Below, piece by piece: positions 34,671-44,993 of a DNA stretch of 64,000 nucleotides. Within the stretch, counting starts at the first letter, position 1, and each line of letters starts with the position of its first letter. Both the position numbers and the translations under genes were made by a program. The DNA lies in NCBI GenBank assembly GCA_001931905.2, contig MSJI02000924.1:35316-99315 (forward strand). Reading direction: 5' to 3'. The notes beneath the pieces are model-generated. The model was not told the origin of the DNA, made no database searches, and saw only the letters and a program-made list of their open reading frames with translations. The DNA is from Cladosporium sp. IMV 00045 (Eukaryota; Ascomycota; Dothideomycetes; Cladosporiales; Cladosporiaceae).

Positions 34671-35888
34671 TCACTCCTGCCATAACTCATCAGCGAGAAC
34701 GCCGCCAGTGGTCTTGGACCTGGTATTGACAGTGCCATTCGCAAGGAGCTCGCCCACGGCCTTCCCGCCCTCCTGCTTGGTGATGCGGTTCAGCTGCAGG
34801 CCCGAGACGATCTTGCGGGCCCCGCCGACCTCCTGCACCTCGAAGCGCTGGTTCTGCCACTTCGCATGAGTGCGAGGGAAGCGCTCCATGAGCATGCAGT
34901 CGGGGTTGCATGCGAGAGGGCCCTCGCAGCGGCTGTTGTGGTGCTTGGTAGCCTGCACCCAGCCCTTGCGCTGGCCCTCGCGGTTCCTCCCCTTCTTCTC
35001 GCCCGCTGGCTGGGCAGGCTGCACCGAGTCAATCCTGGCCATATCAGCGGGACCCGCGACAGCCGACTGCTGGTGGCCGGTGAGAGGTGCCGCCTGGGCC
35101 ACAGCCATCCCTGCGGCAGGCATGCCCATATCAGAGGGACCCGCCACAACAGGCTGCTGCTGCTGGACGGAGAAAGGTGCCAGTGGGAAGGCGGGCATCT
35201 CTGCGACACCCATGCTCATACCAGCGCCACCCGCGACAACAGGCTGCTGGTAGCCGGGGAAAGGTGCTGGCTGGAATTCGGGCATCTGTGCGACACCCAT
35301 GCTCATACCAGCATCGCCCGCGACAGGAGGCTGCTGGTAGCCGGTGAGAAATGCTGGCTGCTCCACAAACATCTCTCCGCCAGCGATGCCCGTATCAGCG
35401 GCATCCGCGACAAGATCCAGCTCGTCGTCGACGAAAGGGATAATCTGGTCGTCGAGCTCCTGCCCAAAATCCTGGTAGATTCCCATGGGCATACCAGCGT
35501 CGACCATCTCAACGTCCTCAACTTGGACGTCGAGAGCGTTCGGAGCCAAGGTCTGCTGCTCCACTGGCTCAGCGACCGGGCTGGCGGTGCTGCCAGCGAC
35601 GCCCCCCAGAGGCCCTATGAGCTCTCCAGTGGGGAAGTAGCGATCCTGGCCGGGGTTGCGCATGGCAAATGCGACGAGCTCCGGGTCGCGCCAGATGGTC
35701 CTCTGTGGGGCGCCGCCGATATCAGCACTGGCACCGACCCACCCATCGACGGAAGCCTGGGGGACGACTCCCTCTGGGCTGTAGTAGGGGTCGTTGTTGA
35801 AGAGGTTCCTCCAGTCTGTGTCGTCGTTGTTGAAGGTGCTATCAGCACCAACCGGGAAAGCGAACTGCTGACCGTTGTTGAAGGCCAT
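34671..35888 (-). CDS. orphan protein with internal tandem repeats
   Basis: Single exon, 405 residues, start in GGCCATGG-type context. I do not recognise it. The N-terminal ~165 residues are acidic, with Asp/Asn-rich and Val/Asp-rich parts. Residues ~178-293 are four imperfect repeats of 27-30 residues built on GYQQPVVAG-AGMSMGVA-MP-F, decaying toward the C-terminal copy. The last ~110 residues are basic and may be folded: KGWVQATKHHNSRCEGPLAC, NPDCMLMERFPRTHAKW and NRITKQEGGKAVGELLANG, with a C-x5-C-x3-C cluster. There is no signal peptide or membrane helix. Related but decayed repeat DNA continues upstream of the gene to ~37.6 kb. Composition differs from the housekeeping neighbours, so it may be a fast-evolving lineage-specific gene. 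Confidence 0.7.
   Translation of the reverse strand: MAFNNGQQFAFPVGADSTFNNDDTDWRNLFNNDPYYSPEGVVPQASVDGWVGASADIGGAPQRTIWRDPELVAFAMRNPGQDRYFPTGELIGPLGGVAGSTASPVAEPVEQQTLAPNALDVQVEDVEMVDAGMPMGIYQDFGQELDDQIIPFVDDELDLVADAADTGIAGGEMFVEQPAFLTGYQQPPVAGDAGMSMGVAQMPEFQPAPFPGYQQPVVAGGAGMSMGVAEMPAFPLAPFSVQQQQPVVAGPSDMGMPAAGMAVAQAAPLTGHQQSAVAGPADMARIDSVQPAQPAGEKKGRNREGQRKGWVQATKHHNSRCEGPLACNPDCMLMERFPRTHAKWQNQRFEVQEVGGARKIVSGLQLNRITKQEGGKAVGELLANGTVNTRSKTTGGVLADELWQE
35010..35357 (-). repeat. coding tandem repeat, ~87-90 bp units
   Basis: Encodes four repeats inside the orphan protein. On the plus strand each unit carries CTGCTGGTAGCCG-like and CCCATGCTCATACCAGC-like cores. The two middle copies are the most alike. 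Confidence 0.8.
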
Positions 35889-35918
35889 GGTGTGTGACGG
35901 GTTTGATCGTCGCGTCGT

Positions 35919-35947
35919 GGTTGGTTGGTTGGTTGGCTGGCTGGTTG
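35919..35947. repeat. TTGG/CTGG microsatellite
   Basis: Four to five TTGG units followed by CTGG units, 31-59 bp upstream of the repeat-protein start codon, probably within its 5' leader or core promoter. Confidence 0.75.
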
Positions 35948-36313
35948 ACAGATCGATCGTGAGGCGTGAACAAGAATTGTCTTCGTCTCGATGATCTGAT
36001 GGAATGGTATGGTACTCTGTTTCCTAGGGGGGAGACATGGCCATTTAACAGGGGCAGAGATGGCACACAGGACTGTGCACCAGGTTGAGGATGACCGCGA
36101 CGTGTATTGGCAGCATCGCATGTGGTGGAAACGCCCAACCGACGACTAACTCCAGCGCAAAAGATATTACCACGAAGCGAAACGCTGGAGGGAGAGGGGA
36201 AGCCGTACGCACATGGGAAGCAAACGTGCTGGATCGTGGGCATATCGGCTTACACCAGGCGTCATGGGAGGCATGGCCCATCGAAACATGAAACAACACC
36301 GCTTACGCGACGA

Positions 36314-36700
36314 GCTCCATATTACGGGACGAATCTCAGCGAGGCGAGCAAGCTCATATCATCAGCACCCGGGAGGAAACCACTGGTAGCAGAGGTGGGG
36401 AAACACTGGCGATACGACGACACACAACTCATGCGATGGATCTCAGCGGGGCGAATAAGCACATATCAGCAACTCTCGCAGACCTTTTCGGCGGCGGCAC
36501 CACTGAGAGGATGCGAAGCCGTCTCCCGCCCATCAAACTCATACCATTAACGCCCGCATACTCTTCTAGCAGTAGGGACGTAGAGACCATGGGAAGCCAT
36601 CTCCCGCCCTTCGAGCACATATCGTCAACACCCGCAAATGTTTCTGGCAGCAGGACCGGGGAGAGCAGACAAAGCCATACCCCGTCAATTAAGCTCACAT
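36314..36700. repeat. degenerate direct repeats, ~78-108 bp spacing
   Basis: The motif CTCATATCATCAGCACC or a variant recurs at about 36353, 36460, 36538 and 36616. The last three are 78 bp apart and the first two 108 bp apart; copies at ~36332 and ~36440 also share an AATCTCAGCGAGGCGA-like lead-in. Spacer text such as AAACCACTGGTAGCAGAGGT resembles the coding repeat unit at 35010-35357 (GAGGCTGCTGGTAGCCGGTG). Frames across it are broken. Confidence 0.65.
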
Positions 36701-37017
36701 GCCAAGCTTTGTGGCGCTTTAAGCTTATTTCTCGGCGTTTTTCTTGCGACATGAACATACAGAGGGGAATATAGCTGCTCATCAAATCGAGCGACAGAGG
36801 AGAGCGAGGCGACGACTGCATTGGGAGAGGGGGGCGCGCTGTCCATCGTCGCCGCAAGGGCAACAAAAACAATATGGGCTTCCTCTATTGGCCACGGCTT
36901 TTGGCTTTGTTTCCGGCCACCCATACACCGCGAAGGTAACGCCAGCGGTGATGGTAAGCGCATGGGTAATGCGTCAAGAGTACAGGGACGATGGTGATTA
37001 CCAGCCGATGCGTGCGT

Positions 37018-37640
37018 CACCTAGCGACGAAACAGCGTTTCTCGCCGGAAGCGACCTCTCGCCCGCGACTAAGCCCGACGGCAGGAGCATGTGCGTGCTA
37101 ATATGTGGAGGTAGGTGAAGAATGGGCACTTGATCGAGCCATGGTACTCTGTCTACGAGTTCTTCATATCTCTTCATCTCCTAAGATGGTGAAATTGCGA
37201 ACACAGACTGGAACTCGATGCCGAAAATATCAACGGCAACCCAAAGCTCTCGTATCATAAGCTCCAGGCGAGGAAATAGCCCCCGCGACTATACCTGAGG
37301 GTATGAGCATATGCGAGGCCAGTCGAACCGCTGGGATGCAACTCCGCCCGCCTATCACGAGAAAAGCACAGAACGGAGAGAGCAACAGACAGACGACTCA
37401 AACCTGGCCTTGAAAAGAGGAGATGCAAACAGGAGTCACCTGACGAGCAAAAAGCGTTTCTCGCCGGAAGCTATCTTTCGCCCGTAAACGTGGCGGAAGG
37501 GAGGAGCATGATGCGAGCCCCGAAACGCTGAGATGCACAACTCCACCCGTCTGTCAGAGGAAAGCACATTGGGAGAAACTTGAATTCGTCATTGCAAAAC
37601 CGCCATATGCGACTGCGAAGGCGCAAGCAGACAGCGTATG
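37018..37640. repeat. three degenerate ~200-bp tandem repeats
   Basis: Copies begin near 37018, ~37235 and 37436. Copies 1 and 3 share TCACCT-(A)GCGACGA then GCGTTTCTCGCCGGAAGC. All three share GCCCGCGACTA followed by GGAGCATG or similar. Copies 2 and 3 share GAGCAT-ATGCGAG, CGCTGGGATGCA, ACTCCGCCCG and GAGAAAAGCACA or variants. The spacing is about 200-215 bp by hand alignment. Confidence 0.65.
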
Positions 37641-37735
37641 TGGTATTTCATGCTGGAATCATCATAAACCATGATCTCATCCTCATCAATGGCGCACAGC
37701 CAGCGACAGCTATGAAACTCTAGCAGAAGGGATTA

Positions 37736-39869
37736 TCACATAGAAATCCACCTTGCCATCCAAAACTGCGTAATCTCCTTCGCCTCATCCACCAACCCCA
37801 TATCCAGCAGCAACTGCGTGGTACCTCTAACCGCACTCTCAAGAGCGCTGAAAATCCACGCATGCGTGTAACTCGTGTGCTCACCAACTGTGAAGAAATG
37901 TCAGCCATCACCTCAAAATAAACGAAACCAGTAAGACAAGATGAAACGATCCAAACTCACCGAAAACCGTATGTTCCTCCGTATGGAAATAAGCAGGCAA
38001 ATACAAGTCCTGCTGGCCCACCAGCGGCGCCGCCCAGGCGCCGGACTGGAACTTGTCATTCTCCCAGCAAATGCGATCATACTCGCCGGTCCATTGCTCC
38101 CGCGCAACGGGTCCGTGAACCTCCACCATCGCGCGCTGCACGAGAGCGACGTGCTGTTCCTCAGTCAGCGAGCCGAGCGAACGCGCGCTCGTGCCTGAGA
38201 TGTACGAGCCCAGAATGACGCCAGGACCGGACGAGTTGAGCGCGTAGCTCGGGTAGCAGATGTTGCCTACGCCCGGGATGTCTGTGCTGCCGCAGCCGCC
38301 GAGGATGGGGTGGGGGAGGTGTTCCCAGAAGCGGGACTGGTAGTGCAGGGCGACTTTGCAGGATTGCTGGTAGTTGAGGCGCTGGATGGCGCGGGAGAGG
38401 AGCGAGGTGTAGGCCGGCATGGGGTTCCAGAGGCGCACGCGGCTGAAGGGGACGGCGACGACGGCGTAGTCGACTTCCATTGTTTCGGGGTTGGAGCTGA
38501 GGAGGTCGTGGGTGCGGTGGTGGATGCTGAGTTTTTGGGTTGATTTGTTGAATTGCATGCCTTGCACGGTGGTGTTGAAGATGGTGCGATTGAGGACTTG
38601 GGGCCCGAAAGCGGCGGGGAGGCTGGAGAGGCCTTTGTCGATGGTGCGCCATTCGGTGGCGCTGAAGTAGACGCTGTCGTAGAGCCAGTTGGGCGTGTTG
38701 CTGGCCATGTTGGCGGCTTGGTCGGTGATGTTCTTGTCGAAGCCGAGGGAGTATCGCAGGTAGCCGGCTTCGGAGAAGTCGAAGTAACCTTCCTCTACTG
38801 CTTGTTTGTGGGCGCGGAAGACGTTGGTGGCGATTTGCGCCATCTTCTCTTCGTCGAGATCGCTCCATTCTTCGAGCGCATCTTGAGCTTCAGCGACGGC
38901 GGTGGCGTTGGAGTATGATGCGGTAGCGTTGGCGGCATAGGCAGGGTTGGACTTGACTTCTGCAGCACTCGGCACAGTGCCGTCGGGGCGACGCTTCGAT
39001 GTCGATGAAGGCGCGCCAGCGCTGCTCTGGATCCACTTGATAAACTTGACTGCCAAATCAGGAACATTGCCGTTCTGCTCGTTGAGCACGTCCGCAAGCT
39101 GGAACACCATACGGTGATCCATGATCTCCAGCGTATCGTTCGTCTCAGGCATCGAGATGGTAACAGGGAAACGCATCGGTCCCATCTCTTGATACTGATA
39201 CTGATCAGGCCTCGTACCATTGAGATAGCTGGTATGAACCCGTCCGCCAATACGCGAAGAAGCCTCGATAATCTTCCAGTCATGAATACCGACCGAGTCC
39301 AGCAGATGAGCAGTCATCAGGCCGGACATTCCACCACCGAGAATTCCAATGGTTTTCGACTTTGCTGCTGCCACAAAAGTCTCGTCCGGCTCTCTGTCTT
39401 GTAGGTAAGTCACACCGTCGAACCAAGGTCCTTCAGCATCCATGATGTCCGCTGCTGCGGTCCAGCGACGTTCCTTGCGTCTTCCCATCGTAACAGGACT
39501 GGAGCGTCCAACGAGTGTGTTTCCGGAAAAAGCGTGCAGACAGCCATTGGATGGCGCATCGGTGGGTGGAAGCCAGACGAATTTCGACGGTCGTTGCGAA
39601 GGGTGGAAAGCGTGTCTTTTCGCAAGATCATGAGAGCCGACGTGAGTTTCTCCCAATATGTGATGGCAATCGGTGGATGTCTGGGCCTCGCAAGAGCCGT
39701 AATGCAAAGACAGTTTGCCGTCTAATGGTTTCGTATATTCGACGTGGACATTGTGCATGCCACCCGCTTCGGCGAGGATGTTTTCTTCGAATATGATTGA
39801 AGGGGATTGCAAAACGACTGGAGAAGCGACGGTCGATCCAATGATCGACAGAAGGATTGGGGCGAGCAT
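37736..39869 (-). CDS. secreted L-amino-acid oxidase, flavin amine oxidase family
   Basis: Two exons: 37961-39869 and 37736-37887, with a 73-nt intron (GTGAGT...TCACAG); product 686 residues. The intron removes a premature stop and restores EEHTVFVGEHTSYTHAWIFS, the conserved FAD-pyrophosphate/substrate region near the end of amine oxidases. A signal peptide is visible at residues ~1-16 (MLAPILLSIIGSTVAS). The Rossmann motif TIGILGGGMSGLMTAHLL lies at ~173-190, followed by EASSRIGGRVHT and QEMGPMRFP, as in fungal and snake-venom L-amino-acid oxidases. The enzyme deaminates L-amino acids to keto acids, releasing ammonia and hydrogen peroxide; secretion suggests nitrogen scavenging or peroxide defence. 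Several N-x-S/T sequons occur. It ends in IS M without a retention signal. Confidence 0.92.
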
Positions 39870-40650
39870 CTCGAAGGGTGATCGATCTTGAGCGATTGGC
39901 AGAGGAGTACTTTTTCTTGGTTACACGGAATAGCTCCTACCTTTTATACAATTTTTGGCCCAATATTTCAAGTCACCGAGCTCTCCTCTCCGGCAAGTTT
40001 ATCGCCGACATCGTTCAGTCATACCCAGCACTGCCGATAGAGCACAGCGATTTCCACGTTACCTCCACGTTTTCGGACATGTACATGGGTCGAGGTACCA
40101 TTGTAGGGCGTGGTGAGGGTAGTCATCGAAAAGCCTCCAAGACAATAGCATTAGCGCGCACCAATACTAGCCTCGAGATAACCGATAGTCGTCTATCGTT
40201 ATCTTCACGACGCCGTCGTGTGGAGACACGATTGCCCCCAGGGAGCTTTATCTGGATGCAACCCTGTCCGATACGGTCTTGCATGGGGGCGGCTGAAATT
40301 GGCATTCGTTACTAATGACATCGGGCCACGTAGTTTGTGCCGAGGACAGGAAAGTGAAAGGCTTGCATTTCCATGCGGTGTTGACGCAGGTGAAGTGATG
40401 AATTGCTATTGAGAGAAGTGAAGTCCGTACCCGCCGCTGGAATAGGAAGGTCCGAGCACCCAACTTCGTGCTGCTGGCTGTGCAATCTGCAACCGCGGCT
40501 CAGCTGCCGTAGTTTTCAAGACAGCTTCACACGCCGTTAACTTCATTCGCGAAACCAAGGCACCACACATCGCCTCAGCACCACAAGAGGAGCAGATCAA
40601 GGCGCCACACACACCCTAAGCCGCCACACTCCACGACAACCTCGCCCAAC
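39870..40650. promoter_or_regulatory. divergent intergenic region
   Basis: 781 bp between the amino-acid oxidase (minus) and Isy1 (plus) start codons. Apart from the TATA box no site is clear. Confidence 0.5.
39941..39948 (-). promoter_or_regulatory. TATA box of the amino-acid oxidase gene
   Basis: TATAAAAG on the minus strand, 72 nt before the start codon at 39869. Position and sequence fit a fungal TATA element of a regulated gene. Confidence 0.6.
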
Positions 40651-41394
40651 ATGGCGCGCAACGCAGAAAAATCGCAATCGATGCTCTTCCGCTTCCGGGA
40701 ACAACAAGCAGCGGACCTCGGAATCCTCGACACGACGCGCACGCGGCGCCCCAAAGCGATCAGCACGCAAGAGCACATCCCGACCTGCGAGCGGTGGCGC
40801 GGGCAAGTGCTGAAAGAGATCTCGCGCAAAGTGAGCAAAATACAAGACGCGGCGCTGTCCGACTTCCAGATCCGTGACGTGAACGACGAGCTCAACCGCT
40901 TATTCCGCGAAAAATGGCAGTGGGAGATGCGGATCAAGGAGCTGGGGGGGCCGAATTACATGCGCGGCGGGGGACGGGTGTTGGATGATGAGGGGAGGGT
41001 GATCGAGGGTGGGGGCAAGGGGTATAGGTATTTCGGGCGCGCGAGGGAGTTGCCTGGGGTGAAGGAGTTGTTTGAGGCGGCAACGAAGCCGAAGCAAGGT
41101 GGTGGGGAGGAGAGGAAGGGGGATACGCGTGGGGATTTGAGCAGGAGGGTCGACGCGGCGTATTATGGGTATGGGCTTGATGAGGAGGATGGGACGCTCG
41201 TGGCTTATGAGAGGAAGAAGGAGGGGGAGGCGGCGGAGGTGCTGTTGGAGCAGGATGAGGATAGGATGGATGAGGGTTGGGAGCCTTTGCCGGGTGATGG
41301 TGGGGATGGGGTGGAGTGGCGGTTGCCGACGGCGGAAGAGGTTGAGACCGAATTACTGGAGCGCAGGAAGAATAAATTGCTCGACAAGCTCTAA
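40651..41394 (+). CDS. isy1: pre-mRNA splicing factor Isy1
   Basis: Single exon, 247 residues. The N-terminus MARNAEKSQSMLFRFREQQA matches the nearly invariant Isy1 opening. It continues with ERWRGQVLKEISRKVSKIQD, then LSDFQIRDVNDELNRLFREK and IKELGGPNYMRGGGRVLDDE, all family hallmarks. Isy1 is a component of the Prp19-associated (NTC) complex and contacts the spliceosome active site around the first catalytic step. The C-terminal third is Glu/Gly-rich and ends with EVETELLERRKNKLLDKL, also conserved. Length is usual for filamentous fungi. The ATG is the first in frame, in a CCAACATGG context. Confidence 0.96.
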   Translation: MARNAEKSQSMLFRFREQQAADLGILDTTRTRRPKAISTQEHIPTCERWRGQVLKEISRKVSKIQDAALSDFQIRDVNDELNRLFREKWQWEMRIKELGGPNYMRGGGRVLDDEGRVIEGGGKGYRYFGRARELPGVKELFEAATKPKQGGGEERKGDTRGDLSRRVDAAYYGYGLDEEDGTLVAYERKKEGEAAEVLLEQDEDRMDEGWEPLPGDGGDGVEWRLPTAEEVETELLERRKNKLLDKL

Positions 41395-41570
41395 GTTATG
41401 GTCGTCGATCATGATTTTTTTGAGATGTCACCGAAGTCAAAAACAAGATATGGAATTTTGGAAAAGGAATGGCTTTCTTGGGGTATCTCATAAGTCATTA
41501 CGGTCATAGCAGGCGGCACATGGAAACACCAACGCTATGCAAAACAAGAAAGGAAAGCTAGTCGTTCTGG

Positions 41571-43622
41571 TCAGGAAGCAGCGTCGGCATCCTCCTTCGC
41601 CATGCACCATTTCTCCTCATTCCACCCAGGAGGGCGCCATTCGAAAAGATCAAAAGCTTCTCGAGTCCACGGACCGGCTTCACTGGGTGCAGGCTGCGGT
41701 TTTGGCTGTGCGGGAGGTTTTGGCGCTTGGAAAGGCTTGTTCAGCATGACGGTCGAGGTGCCGTTTGATGCAACATTGAGCGAGGTTGGAAAGCATGCTT
41801 GGGCGCTCTTGCGAATCTCCCTTCGACCAATTCCAGGACGCCGGCGAGCCGGCTGAGGAGCAGCACTGGGTGGTGTACCTGGATCTGGAGCTGGTGGAGG
41901 AGGCTGGGTATCTTCCGGCTGAGGCAAAGTGGTTGTTGCAACCGGACGGGACTGAGCTGGCGGAGGAACCACTGGCGCTTGTGGAGGAGTTGGAGGTCTG
42001 TCTTGCGGAGCTTCAACTGCAGTCTCAGATGCCGCTCTTGATTGCTGCGCATTTTCGTTCTCGGCAGACACTACAGGCGGGCGCGATACGCGAACAGGTG
42101 CTCCCGGGACTCGCTTTGCAGGTATTGCTGCACAAGCAGCAGTGCCCCTTTCAGACACAACCCTTCGAAACTGGCGTTCGTGGCGATCAGGCTTCTCGAT
42201 CGCTGGCTCCTCGCAAGGTGGTTCCGTCTGCCTTCCCGGGGTATCGTCTATACGTCTTAGTTCAGACGCTGTAGCTTCCGCGTCGTCGATAACAGCATTC
42301 AAATCTTCAGCCCGCTGCTGAGCAATCTTCTTCATCTTTGCCAATCGCTCTTCCAGTAAATCTCGTTGTGTTTTGCGTTTGTTTGAGGTAGGTCTACTGG
42401 GTTCTGTTGGGACATCGTTTTCCGTCGTTCGAGCCGATGGTGGTGGGACATCATCTAGACATGCAAGCGTTTTCCTCTTCTGCGTACCCGTGGCCATTCG
42501 GAGAGTTTGACTTGCTTTGGTGCTTGAGGGTAGAAAAGGCGGCGCGACGTGTGTTTCAGTGCGAACAGGCTCTGGCCTATCGTCTGGTATAACTACGTTG
42601 TCACCCCTAACGCCTTGCCCATGTCTGACCGGCTTTTCAACATGCGCTTCTTCTCTGCGCTCGTTCGTCTTACTCTTCCCGAGGTTCTGCGTTTGGAACG
42701 CCGGAGAGCTTGATCGAACCGCTGCCTTCAGAGCCGGTCGAGGCGGAGGAGAAACTTCTCTGACCGGCGACGAAGCAGGACCAACAGCATCACTCGAGAA
42801 ACCCGGAAGGAACTTGGAAGGCGAATCATCACCATCATCCGACAAGTCAATGACCTCTTTAGTCCCAAGCCGCTGTTGACCAGACGGCAGAGAAGCGCGT
42901 TTCGCGGCTTTCGCTCTGGCATCTGCTGTTCGCTTCCACAAGGGTGTCTCTCGTTGCGCATCTTGCCGAGGCGCCGTCGTTGTCCTTGTGACATTCCAGC
43001 CGTCTGCCTTCGTTCGTTTGGGCGGACGCCCACTTTCCCACTCCTCATTTTCCTCAGCTCGTCTGATCTCGAATGGTGATTTGGTCGGCAAGTTCGCCTT
43101 GCCAATCCTGCCCTTGGGAGTTCCAAGCAGAGCATTGAGCGAGCGATGCTTAGGCTGCGAGCCTACCGCAGCAGCATTCGCCGTCCCCAGCCTTGTCATC
43201 GGCGGCCCCATAACTCTAGTCGGAGTCGCCACACCACCCGCAGGCGAACTCGACCTCTGCACACCCTGCGCCTGCCGAGTCTTCTTCGCACTCTGCTTCA
43301 ACTCCGTCAAATCCGTCTCCGTCCTCCCCACGCTCTCCGCGACTTGCACCAGCACGGCGTCCTTCTCCAGCGTCATCTCGTCGCCCTCTTGCAGCACCGC
43401 GTCTTCCTTCCAGTGCATGTCGCCGATGAAGTTGCGCGGCACGTCGTACACCATGACGCGCTTGTTGAAGGTGTGGAAGCGCAGGAAGCCATCTTGCCAG
43501 CGCTTCTGCTTGCGGCGGATGTCGTGGGTGTAGAGGCAGTTGAATTCGAGGACGGGGGCGGTGTTTTGGCTCGGCGGGACGGAGAGGGAGGGCGTGCTGG
43601 TGCGGTGGACGGCGGCTGTCAT
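41571..43622 (-). CDS. ZGRF1-like N-domain protein (Mte1/Dbl2-type DNA repair factor)
   Basis: Single exon, 683 residues from the Met at 43622 (MTAAVHRTST); an in-frame Met at 43730 would add 36 residues with no family match. Residues ~20-110 form the ZGRF1-like N-terminal domain (DUF2439): VLEFNCLYTHDIRRKQKRWQ, DGFLRFHTFNKRVMVYDVPR and a GDEMTLEKDAVLVQVAE segment. The rest is disordered, Ser/Pro/Arg-rich, with a short acidic VIDLSDDGDD patch and a basic coiled segment (LEERLAKMKKIAQQRAEDLN). It ends with WTREAFDLFEWRPPGW, the terminal motif seen in fungal members. Yeast Mte1 and fission-yeast Dbl2 bind branched DNA and work with the Mph1/Fml1 helicase in recombination control; I infer that role. 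No helicase domain is present, unlike animal ZGRF1. Confidence 0.88.
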   Translation of the reverse strand: MTAAVHRTSTPSLSVPPSQNTAPVLEFNCLYTHDIRRKQKRWQDGFLRFHTFNKRVMVYDVPRNFIGDMHWKEDAVLQEGDEMTLEKDAVLVQVAESVGRTETDLTELKQSAKKTRQAQGVQRSSSPAGGVATPTRVMGPPMTRLGTANAAAVGSQPKHRSLNALLGTPKGRIGKANLPTKSPFEIRRAEENEEWESGRPPKRTKADGWNVTRTTTAPRQDAQRETPLWKRTADARAKAAKRASLPSGQQRLGTKEVIDLSDDGDDSPSKFLPGFSSDAVGPASSPVREVSPPPRPALKAAVRSSSPAFQTQNLGKSKTNERREEAHVEKPVRHGQGVRGDNVVIPDDRPEPVRTETHVAPPFLPSSTKASQTLRMATGTQKRKTLACLDDVPPPSARTTENDVPTEPSRPTSNKRKTQRDLLEERLAKMKKIAQQRAEDLNAVIDDAEATASELRRIDDTPGRQTEPPCEEPAIEKPDRHERQFRRVVSERGTAACAAIPAKRVPGAPVRVSRPPVVSAENENAQQSRAASETAVEAPQDRPPTPPQAPVVPPPAQSRPVATTTLPQPEDTQPPPPAPDPGTPPSAAPQPARRRPGIGRREIRKSAQACFPTSLNVASNGTSTVMLNKPFQAPKPPAQPKPQPAPSEAGPWTREAFDLFEWRPPGWNEEKWCMAKEDADAAS

Positions 43623-44863
43623 GGTTTGCTGGAGTGGGCGATCATGCTGAGTGTACATATGCTGGTCTTCTTTTGCATGTGGGGAGCAAGAGATGGTCGT
43701 TTCTAGCAAATTGACGTCGATGACTTGCATCGCGAAGTCGCGCGTCGAGCGAAGCGCGGAAGGCGCGCGACGGTCACGTTACCTCTTTACTGCGGCTTCG
43801 AACACTACATGTATACCGCACTGCAATAATCATCTTACGATACATTATGCTTGTATTCAAATGTCCTATTGCAATGACCGTTGCCTTTGCGTATCGCGAA
43901 TGTAGGTACCTTCCTTCTGAAATGGCATGGTACGAGACGATTTTGGTTCCCAGTTTGGATAGTACCACACATAGCGAGAGTCGAATGAGGATGAAAGCTC
44001 AAACTGTCAACTCATCATTGACAGGCAAAATAGATTCGAGATTTGAACGACAAATCTCTCCCATGCAAGGCTATCGGGCTGACATGCTGAGTGGCGTACC
44101 TGCAAGGCGCAGCAAAGCACGAGGCTGAAACATGGCATGGATTGTTTTTCACCGGTCAACAAGCCGAGAAACGCTGCCGCTCGCTATCGATGATGGTCGA
44201 TACCGACGAGATTGAGAGTGAGGAAATCGATGGTTTTAAACGCCTAGTACCACAGCAAGTCTGTCTCCGACAAAAGGAAAACGGTGGGTGGTGGCAAGTT
44301 GTTGATTCGATAGCTGTGTGTGAGAGCATGCCAAAACGAGACTCGCGTTTCAGACGAGCCAAACACTTGTTCTCGTCCAACAAAATCCCGTTATCATCAA
44401 GCCGGTACAAGCGAATTATCAAGAGTCCACAAGGCATGGAATAGCGTCAACGGTGGTGAAGACGTGAAGAAGAAGACCCTTGATGGAGAGATACAGAAAC
44501 AGTCGATGGTAGATCGCAATATAGAGTTGGGAGGCAGGTGGAAGGTGGAAGGCGCATGGCTCAACGCCAAGTTGCCCTCGCGGCCTGAGCTTGTTTACAA
44601 GGCAGACGCCAGCGAGCCGCTTATTATATCTACCTTGAGCCTCTTCTCTCGCCATGTCCCCGCACCAAATCGCCGCCTCACTTGATCGCACTCCCAAGGA
44701 GCTTGGACCTTTACCTCGCGCATCGACATCGTCATCCAAGGATCTTTTTTTTCTGCCCTCACTTCGCCCATATTACTACCATTCACGGCGCCTGCAAGGC
44801 TTCGCGCCGCCTTGTCCTGGCGTGCACTGGTTGCATGCTCTATCTGGTCCAGGCCCACATTCC

Positions 44864-44917
<54 letters not shown>

Positions 44918-44993
44918 TGTAGTCGCCTCAGGCATCTTTCCTTGTCTTCTCGCGCCACTGCCTGACTCGGGTCGCGCGCTTTAATTCATTAAC
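43623..44993. promoter_or_regulatory. divergent intergenic region with CT microsatellite
   Basis: About 1.4 kb between the ZGRF1-like and NC2-alpha start codons. No gene seen. It holds a (CT)25 tract close to the NC2-alpha start. Confidence 0.5.
44866..44915. repeat. (CT)25 dinucleotide microsatellite
   Basis: Fifty bases of uninterrupted CT, ending 78 bp before the NC2-alpha start codon. CT-rich blocks are common core-promoter elements of fungal housekeeping genes, but a perfect run this long is also length-unstable. Confidence 0.95.

Larger units (their letters stand above)
35889..37735. other. intergenic region filled with degenerate repeats
   Basis: About 1.85 kb between the 5' end of the repeat-protein gene and the 3' end of the amino-acid oxidase gene. 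No supported gene. Contains a TTGG microsatellite and two families of decayed direct repeats listed separately. Confidence 0.6.
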
